21,347 nucleotides of DNA from JAVBQG01 sp031549185 (lineage in GTDB: Bacteria; Synergistota; Synergistia; Synergistales; Synergistaceae). The stretch spans positions 1-21,347 of the forward strand of contig JAVBQG010000031.1 of the NCBI GenBank assembly GCA_031549185.1, given 5' to 3'. The notes under the pieces were generated by a model. It saw nothing but the letters and a program-made list of their open reading frames with translations. It did no database searches and had not been told where the DNA came from. Below are positions 8,018 to 15,662 of the stretch, piece by piece (the stretch's first letter is position 1; the number at the start of each line of letters is the position of its first letter). Both the position numbers and the translations under genes were made by a program.

Positions 8018-8166
8018 GTCACCGGACAACGGGAAGTCGGTGGAAATCCGACGCGGTCCCGCCGCTGTGAGCCCGACGAATCGGCAACGCGACAGCCACT
8101 GGAGGAAGATTTTTCCGGGAAGGCGCCGAAGAGGACGAGGGCGAGCCAGAAGACCGACCCGGCGAC
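8018..8166 (+). promoter_or_regulatory. Cobalamin (AdoCbl-type) riboswitch upstream of nrdD
   Basis: The conserved core is present in order: GGTGGAAATCC at 8039-8049, CGGTCCCGCCGCTGTGA at 8054-8070, GCCACTGGAGG at 8095-8105, GGGAAGGCG at 8117-8125, and the B12 box GAGCCAGAAGACC at 8143-8155. The outer stem P1 can form between 8018-8025 and 8159-8166 with one mismatch. Ligand binding in this RNA class usually lowers expression of the downstream gene; here the terminator at 8240-8275 is the likely output. Confidence 0.95.
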
Positions 8167-8239
8167 ACGAAAAAACAGGGCGCAGTACAGGTGAATACCC
8201 GCGAGGACGGGACGGCGCATTTTTTAGTGATGTGCTATG

Positions 8240-8275
8240 GACGACCCTCAGGATGAGGGCGTCTTCTTTTTTTGT
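8240..8275 (+). terminator. Riboswitch-controlled terminator before nrdD
   Basis: GACG-A-CCCTC (8240-8249) pairs with GAGGGCGTC (8255-8263) around a 5-base loop, with one bulged A, and is followed by TTCTTTTTTT. It lies after the riboswitch and before the nrdD ribosome binding site, as expected for premature termination when cobalamin is bound. Confidence 0.82.
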
Positions 8276-8292
8276 TTTCGGGAGGGATCCTG

Positions 8293-10644
8293 ATGATCAG
8301 GACGATACGCAAACGGGACGGAAGGCATGTGGAGTATCACAGATCGAAGATCGCGATCGCCATCGGCAAGGCGTTTGCGGCGACGGGGGAGGCCGACGTT
8401 CATCCCGCTTCCCGCGAAGAGGAGTCCACGGCGGAGCGCGTCGCGCGCGCCGTGGAGGAGCGCCTCGAGAGCACGGGGCTGATCTCGCCCTCCGTCGAAC
8501 AGATCCAGGACGTGGTCGAGGCGGCGCTGATCGACGGCGGTTACATCACGACGGCGCGCGCGTATATCCTCTACCGCGCCGAGCGCAGCCGTATCCGCGA
8601 GATGAACACCGGCCTGATGAAGACCTACGAGGAGATCGCCTTTAAAAGCGCGGTCGACTGCGACATCAAGCGCGAGAACGCCAACATCGACGCCGACACC
8701 CCCATGGGCACGATGCTCAAGTACGGCTCGGAGGGCGCGAAGAAGTTCTACGAGATGTTCGTCATCGACCCGCGATTCGTCGCCGCGCACCGCGCGGGCG
8801 ACATCCACATCCACGACCTCGACTTCTACACCCTCACGACGACCTGCTGCCAGATCGACATCGCGGGGCTCTTCGAGGACGGCTTCTCCACCGGGCACGG
8901 CGTGCTGCGCGAGCCGAACGACATCGCGTCGTACTCGGCGCTCGCCTGCATCGCCATCCAGAGCAACCAGAACGACCAGCACGGCGGACAGAGCATCGTC
9001 AACTTCGACTACGGCATGGCCGCCGGCGTGGCCAAGACCTTCGCGAAGCGCTACCGCAACGCGCTGCTGACCGCCTTCGAGCTGCTCATCGCGCAGGACA
9101 GAGGGGACGAGGTCCGCGCGGTTCTGGAGGGCCTGAAGCTGCAGGGACAGCAACCGGCCCTCGTGGGCGACGCGTATATGGCGGCGGAGAAGACGGCGTT
9201 GATGCAGACCGGCTTCGCGGAGGAGCTATGCCGGACGGCGCAGGAGTTCGCCTACCGGCATGCGGCCGCCGACACGGCGCGGGCGACCTACCAGGCGATG
9301 GAGGCGCTCATCCACAACCTCAACACCATGCACTCCCGCGCGGGCGCGCAGACGCCCTTCTCGTCGATCAACTACGGCACCGACATCTCGCCGGAGGGAC
9401 GCATGGTGATGCGCTCGATCCTGCTGGCGACCGAGGCAGGCCTCGGCGGCGGCGAGACGCCGATCTTCCCCATCCAGATCTTCCGCGTCAAGGAGGGCGT
9501 CAACTTCAACCCCGGCGAGCCGAACTACGACCTCTTCCAGCTCGCCTGCCGCGTCTCGGCCAAGCGGCTCTTCCCCAACTTCGCCTTTCTCGACGCGCCC
9601 TTCAACGCGCAGTACTACGTCCCCGGTCGTCCGGAGACGGAGGTGGCCTACATGGGCTGCCGCACGCGCGTACTCGGCAACGTCTACGACCCGTCGCGCC
9701 AGATCAGCAACGGGCGCGGCAACCTGAGCTTTACGACGATCAACCTCCCCCGCATTGCGATCAAAGCGCGCGGCAACGTGGCAAGCTTTTTCACGGAGCT
9801 CGACGGGAAGATGAGCCTCGTGATCGAGCAGCTGCTCGAACGATTCCGCATCCAGTGCGGCCGGCGCGTGCGCAACTACCCCTTCCTGATGGGGCAGGGC
9901 GTGTGGATCGACAGCGACAAGCTCGACTGGAACGACGAGGTCGGTGAAGTGCTCAAACACGGCAGCCTCTCGGTCGGCTTTATCGGGCTGGCGGAGGCGC
10001 TGAAAGCCCTGGCTGGCGCACACCACGGCGAGAGCGAGCCCTCTCAGACGCTGGGGCTCGACATCGTCCGCTTTATGCGCGAGCGCCTCGACCGCGAGGC
10101 GGAGGCCAAGGGGCTGAACTTCACGCTGCTCGCCACCCCCGCCGAGGGCCTCTCGGGCCGCTTCGTCAAGATGGACGCGCGTGCGTTCGGCGAGATCGAG
10201 GGCGTCACCGACCGCGACTACTACACGAACAGCTTCCACGTGCCCGTCTATCACGAAATTGGCGCCGCGAAGAAAATTTCGGTCGAGGCCCCCTATCACG
10301 CGCTGACGAACGCGGGGCACATCACCTACGTGGAGCTGGACGGCGACCCGTCGCAGAACCCGGAGGCCTTCGAAGCGATCGTGCGGCACATGGCAAAGTC
10401 CGGCGTCGGCTACGGCTCGATCAACCACCCGCTGGATCGCGACCCCGTCTGCGGGTACAACGGCGTCATCCGCGACCGCTGCCCCAAGTGCGGCCGCACC
10501 GAGGGCGACGGCAACCCGAACTTCCAGCGGATCCGCCGCATCACCGGCTACCTCGTCGGCACCGTCGAGCGCTTCAACAACGCCAAGCGCGCCGAGGAGC
10601 GCGACCGCGAGAAGCACGGCCTGTCCGGACTCCCCGCCGCGTAG
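8293..10644 (+). CDS. nrdD: Anaerobic (class III) ribonucleoside-triphosphate reductase
   Basis: This oxygen-sensitive glycyl-radical enzyme of 783 residues reduces ribonucleoside triphosphates to deoxyribonucleotides for DNA synthesis without needing B12. An N-terminal ATP-cone (about 1-95, IRKRDGRHVEYHRSKI) is followed by the large catalytic domain. The glycyl-radical motif RITGYL places the radical at Gly752. Just before it is a zinc-site-like cluster with cysteines 720, 730 and 733. The position expected for a fourth cysteine (717) is Asp, as in DPVCGYNG, so the site may be a three-cysteine variant. The start at 8293 is chosen because GGGAGG lies 7 bases upstream; an extension from 8272 would begin inside the terminator tail. 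The gene sits behind a cobalamin riboswitch, which suggests that the genome also encodes a B12-dependent class II reductase (NrdJ), not seen here. nrdG follows after 6 bases. Confidence 0.96.
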   Translation: MIRTIRKRDGRHVEYHRSKIAIAIGKAFAATGEADVHPASREEESTAERVARAVEERLESTGLISPSVEQIQDVVEAALIDGGYITTARAYILYRAERSRIREMNTGLMKTYEEIAFKSAVDCDIKRENANIDADTPMGTMLKYGSEGAKKFYEMFVIDPRFVAAHRAGDIHIHDLDFYTLTTTCCQIDIAGLFEDGFSTGHGVLREPNDIASYSALACIAIQSNQNDQHGGQSIVNFDYGMAAGVAKTFAKRYRNALLTAFELLIAQDRGDEVRAVLEGLKLQGQQPALVGDAYMAAEKTALMQTGFAEELCRTAQEFAYRHAAADTARATYQAMEALIHNLNTMHSRAGAQTPFSSINYGTDISPEGRMVMRSILLATEAGLGGGETPIFPIQIFRVKEGVNFNPGEPNYDLFQLACRVSAKRLFPNFAFLDAPFNAQYYVPGRPETEVAYMGCRTRVLGNVYDPSRQISNGRGNLSFTTINLPRIAIKARGNVASFFTELDGKMSLVIEQLLERFRIQCGRRVRNYPFLMGQGVWIDSDKLDWNDEVGEVLKHGSLSVGFIGLAEALKALAGAHHGESEPSQTLGLDIVRFMRERLDREAEAKGLNFTLLATPAEGLSGRFVKMDARAFGEIEGVTDRDYYTNSFHVPVYHEIGAAKKISVEAPYHALTNAGHITYVELDGDPSQNPEAFEAIVRHMAKSGVGYGSINHPLDRDPVCGYNGVIRDRCPKCGRTEGDGNPNFQRIRRITGYLVGTVERFNNAKRAEERDREKHGLSGLPAA

Positions 10645-10650
10645 CTTTTT

Positions 10651-11130
10651 ATGAGGATACAGGGGATCGTCCCCGAGTCGATCGTCGACGGGCCGGGGGT
10701 GCGCTTCGCGGTCTTCGCGCAGGGCTGCCCGCACGCTTGCCCCGGCTGCCACAACCCGCAGACGCACGACCCGGCGGACGGATACGAGATATCGGCGGAT
10801 GACCTGATCGCCGCGCTGCGGGAAAATAAGGAGGGGAACCCGCTGCTGGCGGGCGTCACCCTCACGGGCGGCGAACCCTTCCTGCAGGCGGCGGAGCTAC
10901 TGCCCTTCGCGCGCGAGACACGCGCTCTCGGTCTCTCGCTCTGGAGCTATACCGGCTATACGCACGAGGAGCTTCTCGCGCACGGTGACGACGCGCAGCT
11001 CGCGCTCCTCGCGGCGACCGACGCGCTGGTCGACGGCCGCTACGACGAGACGCAGCGCACGCTGGAGATCCCCTTCGTGGGAAGCCGGAACCAGCGGGTG
11101 ATCGAGAATCCGGGGGGCAGGTCTTTGTAG
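10651..11130 (+). CDS. nrdG: Anaerobic ribonucleotide reductase activating enzyme (radical SAM)
   Basis: This protein of 159 residues uses S-adenosylmethionine and a [4Fe-4S] cluster to generate the glycyl radical on NrdD. The cluster cysteines form CPHACPGC (CX3CX2C) at residues 26, 30 and 33. The SAM-contacting TGGEPFLQ and the conserved LWSYTGYTHEEL segment follow. The length is normal for NrdG. Its ATG lies only 6 bases after the nrdD stop with no clear ribosome binding site, suggesting translational coupling to nrdD. An inverted repeat (11127-11155) starts at its stop codon. Confidence 0.95.
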   Translation: MRIQGIVPESIVDGPGVRFAVFAQGCPHACPGCHNPQTHDPADGYEISADDLIAALRENKEGNPLLAGVTLTGGEPFLQAAELLPFARETRALGLSLWSYTGYTHEELLAHGDDAQLALLAATDALVDGRYDETQRTLEIPFVGSRNQRVIENPGGRSL

Positions 11131-11155
11131 GGCAAGAGCTCTGCCCTTGCCCTAC
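11127..11155 (+). other. Hairpin overlapping the nrdG stop codon
   Basis: GTAGGGCAAG (11127-11136) is a perfect inverted repeat of CTTGCCCTAC (11146-11155) with a 9-base loop. The left arm includes the nrdG stop codon. There is no U-run after it, so it may stabilise the mRNA or partly attenuate transcription rather than act as a full terminator. Confidence 0.55.
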
Positions 11156-11270
11156 CTCACCCTCCCCCAACCCCTCCCTCTCCGCTTCGGAGAGGGAGGG
11201 GAGCAAAACGAAACAAACACCCTCGCCTTTCTCCCCCTCTCCGCTTCGGAGAGGGGGTCGGGGGTGAGGT
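11154..11270. repeat. GC-rich palindromic repeat element (copy 2)
   Basis: Two strong hairpins, about 11172-11200 and 11232-11256, both have GCTTCGG-type apices. They lie between outer ends ACCTCACCC and GGGGTGAGGT. A run of about 22 bases around GGGAGCAAAACGAAA is shared, in the opposite orientation, with copy 1 at 146-284. The element fills the gap between nrdG and the substrate-binding protein gene, and its right end is continuous with the GAGGTGA ribosome binding site of that gene. Confidence 0.75.
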
Positions 11271-11284
11271 CACGAGGTGACCCC

Positions 11285-12214
11285 ATGTACAGACAGAACC
11301 TGAAAATCTTCCTCGTATCCATCGCCGCCATGATCGCCATCGTCGCCTTCTACGCGCTGCCGCAGAAAAAAACCGAGCAGCCCGCCGCGCAGGCACAGGC
11401 TGCGCGGCAGCGCATCGTCTCGATCACGCCGGCCGGGACCGAGATCCTCTTCGACCTGGGCCTCGGCAACCGGGTGGTTGCCGTCACCAAGTACTGCAAG
11501 TGGCCGCCCGCGGCGAGGACGAAGCTACAGCTCGGCGACATGATGAGCGTCAACCTCGAGTCGCTGGCGGCGACCTCCCCCGACCTCGTCGTGCTCTCGA
11601 ACATGAACGGGACCCTGCGTTCGCAGGTCGAGAAGATGGGCTACGCGACTGTCTCGGTGAACCAGGACAACTTCGGCGAGATTTGCGACTCGATGCTGCG
11701 CGTGGGCGAGGTCTGCGGCGTGCGGGAGGCGGCGGAGAAGCGGGTCGCCGAACTGAAGGAGGCCGTCCGCGCGGTAGCCGCGAAGGCAAAGAAGGGCGCC
11801 CCTGGGCCGCGCGTGCTGGTCTGCGTCGGCCGCGATCCCGCCGACACGGGCATGAAGGCTCTCTACGTCGCGGGACCGAAGTCCTTCTACCAGGACCTGC
11901 TGCGGGAGGCGGGCGCGGAGAACGCCTTCACGCAGGACGTCCCCTACGCGCAGATCTCGCGCGAGGGCCTGCTGCGCGCGGACCCCGACGTCGTGCTCGA
12001 GCTGATCGGCGAGAGCGGCATGGGCGCGGACATGCCGACGAAAAAAATTCTCGCGCCGTGGGAGAAGATCGCAGACCTGCGTGCCGTGCGCGACGGGAGT
12101 GTCGCGGTCATCCGCGGCGACTTCACGCTGCGCGCGGGACCGCGCTATCCCCAGGTGCTCGACGCCTTCATCCGCGCGATCCACGGCGGCGAGCGGGAGA
12201 TCGACGGAGAGTAG
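11285..12214 (+). CDS. btuF: Corrinoid-type ABC importer, substrate-binding protein
   Basis: This 309-residue periplasmic binding protein of the FepB/BtuF class should deliver a corrinoid to the permease. An N-terminal hydrophobic segment (about 7-26, LKIFLVSIAAMIAIVAFYAL) has no lipobox cysteine, so the protein is either cleaved or remains anchored by this helix. The Peripla_BP_2-type domain follows: RIVSITPAGTEILFDLGLGN, then SPDLVVLSN and GEVCGVREAAEKRV, and a C-terminal lobe with LYVAGPKSFYQDLLREAGAEN. The start at 11285 follows GAGG with 7 bases of spacing; the longer frame from 11147 would translate the repeat element and is rejected. B12 as substrate is inferred from the riboswitch upstream; iron-siderophore or haem binding proteins belong to the same family. 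Confidence 0.82.
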   Translation: MYRQNLKIFLVSIAAMIAIVAFYALPQKKTEQPAAQAQAARQRIVSITPAGTEILFDLGLGNRVVAVTKYCKWPPAARTKLQLGDMMSVNLESLAATSPDLVVLSNMNGTLRSQVEKMGYATVSVNQDNFGEICDSMLRVGEVCGVREAAEKRVAELKEAVRAVAAKAKKGAPGPRVLVCVGRDPADTGMKALYVAGPKSFYQDLLREAGAENAFTQDVPYAQISREGLLRADPDVVLELIGESGMGADMPTKKILAPWEKIADLRAVRDGSVAVIRGDFTLRAGPRYPQVLDAFIRAIHGGEREIDGE

Positions 12215-12217
12215 CCG

Positions 12218-13039
12218 ATGCGCGAAGAGCCCGCCGAGATCCTGAAGATCCTCAAGATATCCGGCCTTTCCCTCTCCCTGGGCGGCACGGAGATCCTGCA
12301 CGGCGTCGACCTCGAGATCGTGCAGGGCGATTTCGCCTGCATCATCGGCCCCAACGGCGCGGGCAAGAGCTCGCTGCTCAAGTGCGTCGCCGGCATTCAT
12401 AGGGACTACCACGGCCGCATCGTGATCGCGGGGCACGCGGCCGAGGAGCTGCGCGCGAAGCACGCCCGCGAACTCGCACGTCGCGTCGCCTACGTGCCGC
12501 AGAGCGCGCCGCAGGACCTGCCCTTCACCGTGGCCGAGTTCATGGACATGGCGCGCTACCCCTGGCGCGCGGTCGCCTCGCGCGCGGAGGACGAGCAGGC
12601 CGTGGCAAGCGCGATGGAGATCACGGGCATCGCCGACCTCGCCGGGCGCAAGATGGGCACGCTCTCCGGCGGCGAGCGCCAGAAGGTGCTGATCGCCTCC
12701 GCCATCGCCCAGGAGACCGAGATCCTGCTGCTCGACGAGCCGACGACCTACCTCGACTACGCCCATCAGGTGGAGACCACCGAGCTGATCACGCGCATCA
12801 ACCGCGACCGCGGCGCCACGATCGTGGCGGTCACGCATGACGTGAACTTCGCGCTGCAGGCTGCCGGCACCGTGCTCGCGCTCGTGGCCGGCCGTACTCA
12901 CTGGAGCGGGCAGCCGATCGAGCTGCTCGAGCCCGGCCGGCTGCGCGGCATCTACGGCGTCACCTTCGAACAGTATTTCGCGCACGGCAACGACGCGTAC
13001 CCCTTCGTCGCACCCGTGGGGAGGGCGAACGCGCGATGA
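12218..13039 (+). CDS. btuD: Corrinoid-type ABC importer, ATP-binding subunit
   Basis: This cytoplasmic ATPase of 273 residues drives the importer. The Walker A motif GPNGAGKS is at 44-51, the signature LSGGERQ at 149-155, Walker B ILLLDEP with Asp173 and Glu174, and the H-loop histidine at about 207 (AVTHD). The sequence resembles the FepC/FhuC/BtuD group. It starts 3 bases after the stop of the binding-protein gene and overlaps the permease gene by 4 bases, so all three are surely co-transcribed. Substrate specificity follows from context, not from this subunit. Confidence 0.9.
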   Translation: MREEPAEILKILKISGLSLSLGGTEILHGVDLEIVQGDFACIIGPNGAGKSSLLKCVAGIHRDYHGRIVIAGHAAEELRAKHARELARRVAYVPQSAPQDLPFTVAEFMDMARYPWRAVASRAEDEQAVASAMEITGIADLAGRKMGTLSGGERQKVLIASAIAQETEILLLDEPTTYLDYAHQVETTELITRINRDRGATIVAVTHDVNFALQAAGTVLALVAGRTHWSGQPIELLEPGRLRGIYGVTFEQYFAHGNDAYPFVAPVGRANAR

Positions 13040-14010
13040 GGCGCGTCCCACTCTCCCTCCTCTTTCTGATCGCGGTGCTCGTCCTCTTCGTCACGCCGTG
13101 GATCGGGATCGAACGCATTCCCCTTTCGGCGCTGGGCGACCCCGCGAGCCTCGACGCGAAGATCTTCTGGCAGCTTCGCGTGCCGCGCGTGCTGCTGGCG
13201 TGGTGCGCCGGAGCGACGTTCGGCATCTGCGGCATGGTCTTTCAGGCCCTCTTCCGCAACCCGCTCGCTGAACCGTCGCTGCTCGGCGTCTCCTCCGGCG
13301 CAGCGCTGGGCGCGGCGACCGTGATCCGGATCGGCCTCGGCGCGACGGTCGTCGGCGCGTTCGCGATCCCGATGGGTGCCTTTCTCGGCGCGGTCATGGC
13401 GGTAGCGGTCGTCTGCGGCCTCGCGCGCCTGACGAGGGGCACGGGGGACGCGGCGCTCCTGCTCGGCGGCGTCGCCATCAGCTCGCTCTTTTCCAGCCTC
13501 ATCATGATCTTTCAATATACAGGCGGAGCGGTCGAGACATATCACCTGCTCTCCTGGACAATGGGCGGCATCCGGGTCACCGGCATGGGCGAGGGCCTTC
13601 GCGCGCTGCCGTCGCTCGTCGTGGCGCTCGGCCTCGGTTTCGCCTTCGCCCCCGAGCTCGACCTGATCACCTGCGGCGACGAGATCGCGCGCACGCGCGG
13701 CGTCCGCCTCGAGGCGGTCCGCAACGTCCTCTTCGCGGGTACGTCTCTTTCCGTAGCGATCGTCGTCGCAAACTGCGGACCGATCGCCTTCATCGGCCTC
13801 ATGGCCCCGCATATCGCGCGGATCGCGATCGGCGTTTCCCACAGGCGCCTCGCCCTCGGCACGACACTGGTCGGCGGTACGATTCTACTGCTCTGCGACA
13901 CCCTCGCAAGGACCATACTGGCGCCGGCCGACCTGCCCGTCGGTATCCTGATCTCCTTCCTCGGCGCGCCTTTTTTCCTATGGCTTCTGTTCAAACGGCG
14001 TAGCGCATAG
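13036..14010 (+). CDS. btuC: Corrinoid-type ABC importer, membrane permease (FecCD family)
   Basis: This inner-membrane permease of 324 residues is almost wholly hydrophobic, with multiple membrane segments typical of FecCD/BtuC proteins. The family hallmark LRVPRVLLAW lies near 47-56 and FQALFRNPLAEPSLLGVSSG near 69-88. A C-terminal segment (FIGLMAPHIARIAIG) corresponds to the ATPase-coupling region. Its ATG overlaps the stop of the ATPase gene (ATGA). It ends the presumed riboswitch-nrdDG-btuFDC unit; a weak terminator-like hairpin follows at 14137. Iron-chelate permeases are the alternative assignment. Confidence 0.88.
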   Translation: MRRVPLSLLFLIAVLVLFVTPWIGIERIPLSALGDPASLDAKIFWQLRVPRVLLAWCAGATFGICGMVFQALFRNPLAEPSLLGVSSGAALGAATVIRIGLGATVVGAFAIPMGAFLGAVMAVAVVCGLARLTRGTGDAALLLGGVAISSLFSSLIMIFQYTGGAVETYHLLSWTMGGIRVTGMGEGLRALPSLVVALGLGFAFAPELDLITCGDEIARTRGVRLEAVRNVLFAGTSLSVAIVVANCGPIAFIGLMAPHIARIAIGVSHRRLALGTTLVGGTILLLCDTLARTILAPADLPVGILISFLGAPFFLWLLFKRRSA

Positions 14011-14136
14011 TGCTTAGAGAGGTTCCTCCTTTCTGCTCTCCTCCCGCGGACCGTTCGGAAGTATCCTTTAGCCAGTTTCAGGACGGTCAGGAGAAATTAA
14101 AGGACGTCGGAGACAACGCGGGAAAAGATCTTTTTC

Positions 14137-14160
14137 GCAGCGACGCTGCTGATTTTTTCT
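14137..14160 (+). terminator. Possible terminator after the btu genes
   Basis: A short 5-bp GC stem (GCAGC-GAC-GCTGC, 14137-14149) is followed by TGATTTTTTCT. The stem is short but the U-run is good, and it lies about 127 bases after the permease stop. Confidence 0.5.
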
Positions 14161-14279
14161 CCTGTTCGGCTCCTGTTTGACTCATCGAACGCCGTAGATC
14201 GATCGCAGCAGTCTGGGAGTATATACCTGAAACATTGCAGTGGTGGGACAGGAACCGGCGGGGAAAAATCAACAGCGAG

Positions 14280-14310
14280 AGAGGCGGAGCTGATTTTCGG
14301 CTCCGCCTCT
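14280..14310. terminator. Palindromic hairpin upstream of the FrnE-like gene
   Basis: AGAGGCGGAGC (14280-14290) and its exact reverse complement (14300-14310) flank a 9-base loop TGATTTTCG. No proper U-run follows on either strand, so it could be a terminator for the btu unit, a leader structure, or both. Confidence 0.45.
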
Positions 14311-14379
14311 TGTACGTTGCGCAAAAGAACGGAACGCCTACACTATCCGGTAACGGACATCAAAAAGGAGGTCGCGGAA

Positions 14380-14973
14380 ATGCTGAAGGTGAAGGTGTAT
14401 TTCGATCTGATCTGCCCCTACTGCTACCTGGGGCGTGGGTTCTGGATGAAGATGCAGGCCGAGTACCCGGTGGAGACGAAGTGGACGCCATGGGAGATCC
14501 ACCCCGAGGCGCAGCCCGGCGGAGAACCGCAGCGGCCGGAGCGGCTCGCGTCGATGCGCGCGAACCTGCCGAAGCTCTCCGGCGGCATTCGCGCGTTCAG
14601 CGCCGAACCGAACCCGGTCGCCTCGAACTCCCACAACGCGCTGCTGGCCCTTGAGTTCGCTCGCGCGAACGGCAAGGCGGACGACTACATCGAGCGCGTC
14701 TACCGCGCGTACTTCGTCGAGGGCGTCAACATCTCGGGAATCGACGAGGTCGTCCGGCTCGGCGCGGAGGTCGGCCTCGACACCGAGAAGCTGCGGGCAA
14801 GCGTCGCCTCCCGCGAGTACGAAGCGGTTCTGACGAAGAATGACCAGGATGCCGAGGCGATGGAGCTGGAAGTCGTCCCCTCGTTCGTGCAGGGTGGGAA
14901 ACTCGTGCTGCAGGGCTCGACGACGATGAACTTCGAGGAGTTCCGCGAAAAGTATCTGAAGGCCTGGGGATAG
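14380..14973 (+). CDS. DsbA-family (FrnE-like) thiol oxidoreductase
   Basis: This protein of 197 residues has a thioredoxin fold with an inserted helical domain. The redox motif CPYC is at residues 12-15 (YFDLICPYCYLG). A helical middle region includes NSHNALLALEFARANGK, and the cis-proline loop EVVPSFV near the C-terminus completes the active site. There is no signal peptide, so it should act in the cytoplasm, like FrnE-type members of the DsbA family. The start at 14380 is set by AAGGAGG 8 bases upstream; an extension to 14317 would run through this site. It appears to be a single-gene unit. The natural substrate is unknown. Confidence 0.9.
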   Translation: MLKVKVYFDLICPYCYLGRGFWMKMQAEYPVETKWTPWEIHPEAQPGGEPQRPERLASMRANLPKLSGGIRAFSAEPNPVASNSHNALLALEFARANGKADDYIERVYRAYFVEGVNISGIDEVVRLGAEVGLDTEKLRASVASREYEAVLTKNDQDAEAMELEVVPSFVQGGKLVLQGSTTMNFEEFREKYLKAWG

Positions 14974-15127
14974 GCACTGCAATCGTAGTGTTTGTCGGGG
15001 CTGCCCACAGCCACGCCTGTGTTTACGCGACGATGTACGAAACGGGAGGTCGTGGGCGGCCTCCCCTACCGCCCCCCCCACAAACGAACCTCTCTCGCCC
15101 CCTTCTTTCATCGGCAGCGCCCCCTTG

Positions 15128-15156
15128 TTGACATATATTTTTATCAATGTTAGCAT
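15128..15156 (+). promoter_or_regulatory. Sigma70-type promoter of hicB-exbBD-tonB
   Basis: TTGACA (15128-15133) is followed after 17 bases by TAGCAT (15151-15156). Overlapping palindromes (GCATGC, ATGCAT, CATATG at about 15153-15163) cover the -10 region and could be an operator. Just upstream is a GC-rich hairpin (GGGAGG/CCTCCC, 15044-15065) without a U-run. Confidence 0.6.
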
Positions 15157-15200
15157 GCATATGATGAAATCAAAGCTCGAACGGTGGCCGGAGGTGCAAT

Positions 15201-15647
15201 ATGAAGGACAGATACATCTACCCCGCGTTTTTTTGTTATTGCGAAGATGGAACGATCGGCGTGGCCTTTCCGGACCTTCCCGGCTGTACGGCGCAGGGAA
15301 ACGACGAGGAGGACGCGCTCCGGATGGCAAAGGAGACGCTGGCCATGCATCTGTGGGGCATGGAGGACGAAAAGGATGAGATACCGCCGCCGACGCCCGT
15401 CCTGGCGCTGGATCCCGAGGACGATCAGGCGATCGCCCTGATCGACGTATGGATGCCGGCGGTCAGGGAGAAGATGAACAACAAGGCCGTCACGCGGGCG
15501 GTCACGCTGCCGCGCTGGCTGGATGTCAGCGCCAAGGAGGCGAGGCTTAACTACTCGCAGGTCTTGCAGGACGGCCTCGTCAGGCGCCTCGGCGTCACAA
15601 AGACCCCGAAGACGCCCCGGGCCGGGCGAAAAAAAACGGGCGCGTAA
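15201..15647 (+). CDS. HicB-family protein without a HicA partner (orphan antitoxin-like regulator)
   Basis: This protein of 148 residues has the two-part layout of HicB antitoxins. The N-terminal partly degraded RNase H-like domain (about 1-75) has YPAFFCYCEDGTIGVAFPDL, then PGCTAQGNDEEDAL. A C-terminal DNA-binding, ribbon-helix-helix-like segment follows (AVTLPRWLDVSAKEARLNYS, then QVLQDGLVRRL at about 100-130). HicB normally neutralises the mRNA-cleaving toxin HicA and represses its own operon. No HicA-like frame of about 60 residues is visible on either side. GGAGG lies 6 bases before the ATG. exbB starts 15 bases after its stop, so it is the first gene of the exbB-exbD-tonB transcript and may regulate that promoter; this role is inference. 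Confidence 0.85.
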   Translation: MKDRYIYPAFFCYCEDGTIGVAFPDLPGCTAQGNDEEDALRMAKETLAMHLWGMEDEKDEIPPPTPVLALDPEDDQAIALIDVWMPAVREKMNNKAVTRAVTLPRWLDVSAKEARLNYSQVLQDGLVRRLGVTKTPKTPRAGRKKTGA

Positions 15648-15662
15648 GCGAGGAGGAACTGG

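Larger units (their letters stand above)
14011..14379. other. Intergenic region between the btu permease and the FrnE-like gene
   Basis: No convincing gene was found in this stretch. It holds two hairpins (listed separately) and, at its right end, an AAGGAGG ribosome binding site 8 bases before the ATG at 14380. The middle part (14161-14275) folds into no recognised tRNA or riboswitch. Confidence 0.5.

Noticed and set aside
8248..10767. Two long minus-strand frames opposite nrdD
   Set aside because: They mirror the codon bias of nrdD, have no recognisable domains, and one begins inside nrdG.
11285..11400. Lipoprotein signal on the substrate-binding protein
   Set aside because: The N-terminal hydrophobic segment contains no cysteine, so no lipobox exists.
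11525..13051. A 508-codon minus-strand frame opposite the btu genes
   Set aside because: It is fully antisense to two clear ABC-transporter genes and has a Val/Asp/Arg-rich shadow composition.
14161..14275. Possible small RNA or tRNA before the FrnE-like gene
   Set aside because: No cloverleaf, T-loop motif or known riboswitch core could be found.
14974..15200. Search for a hicA toxin gene before hicB
   Set aside because: No frame of about 60 codons with HicA features was found; the region holds a hairpin, C-runs and the promoter.
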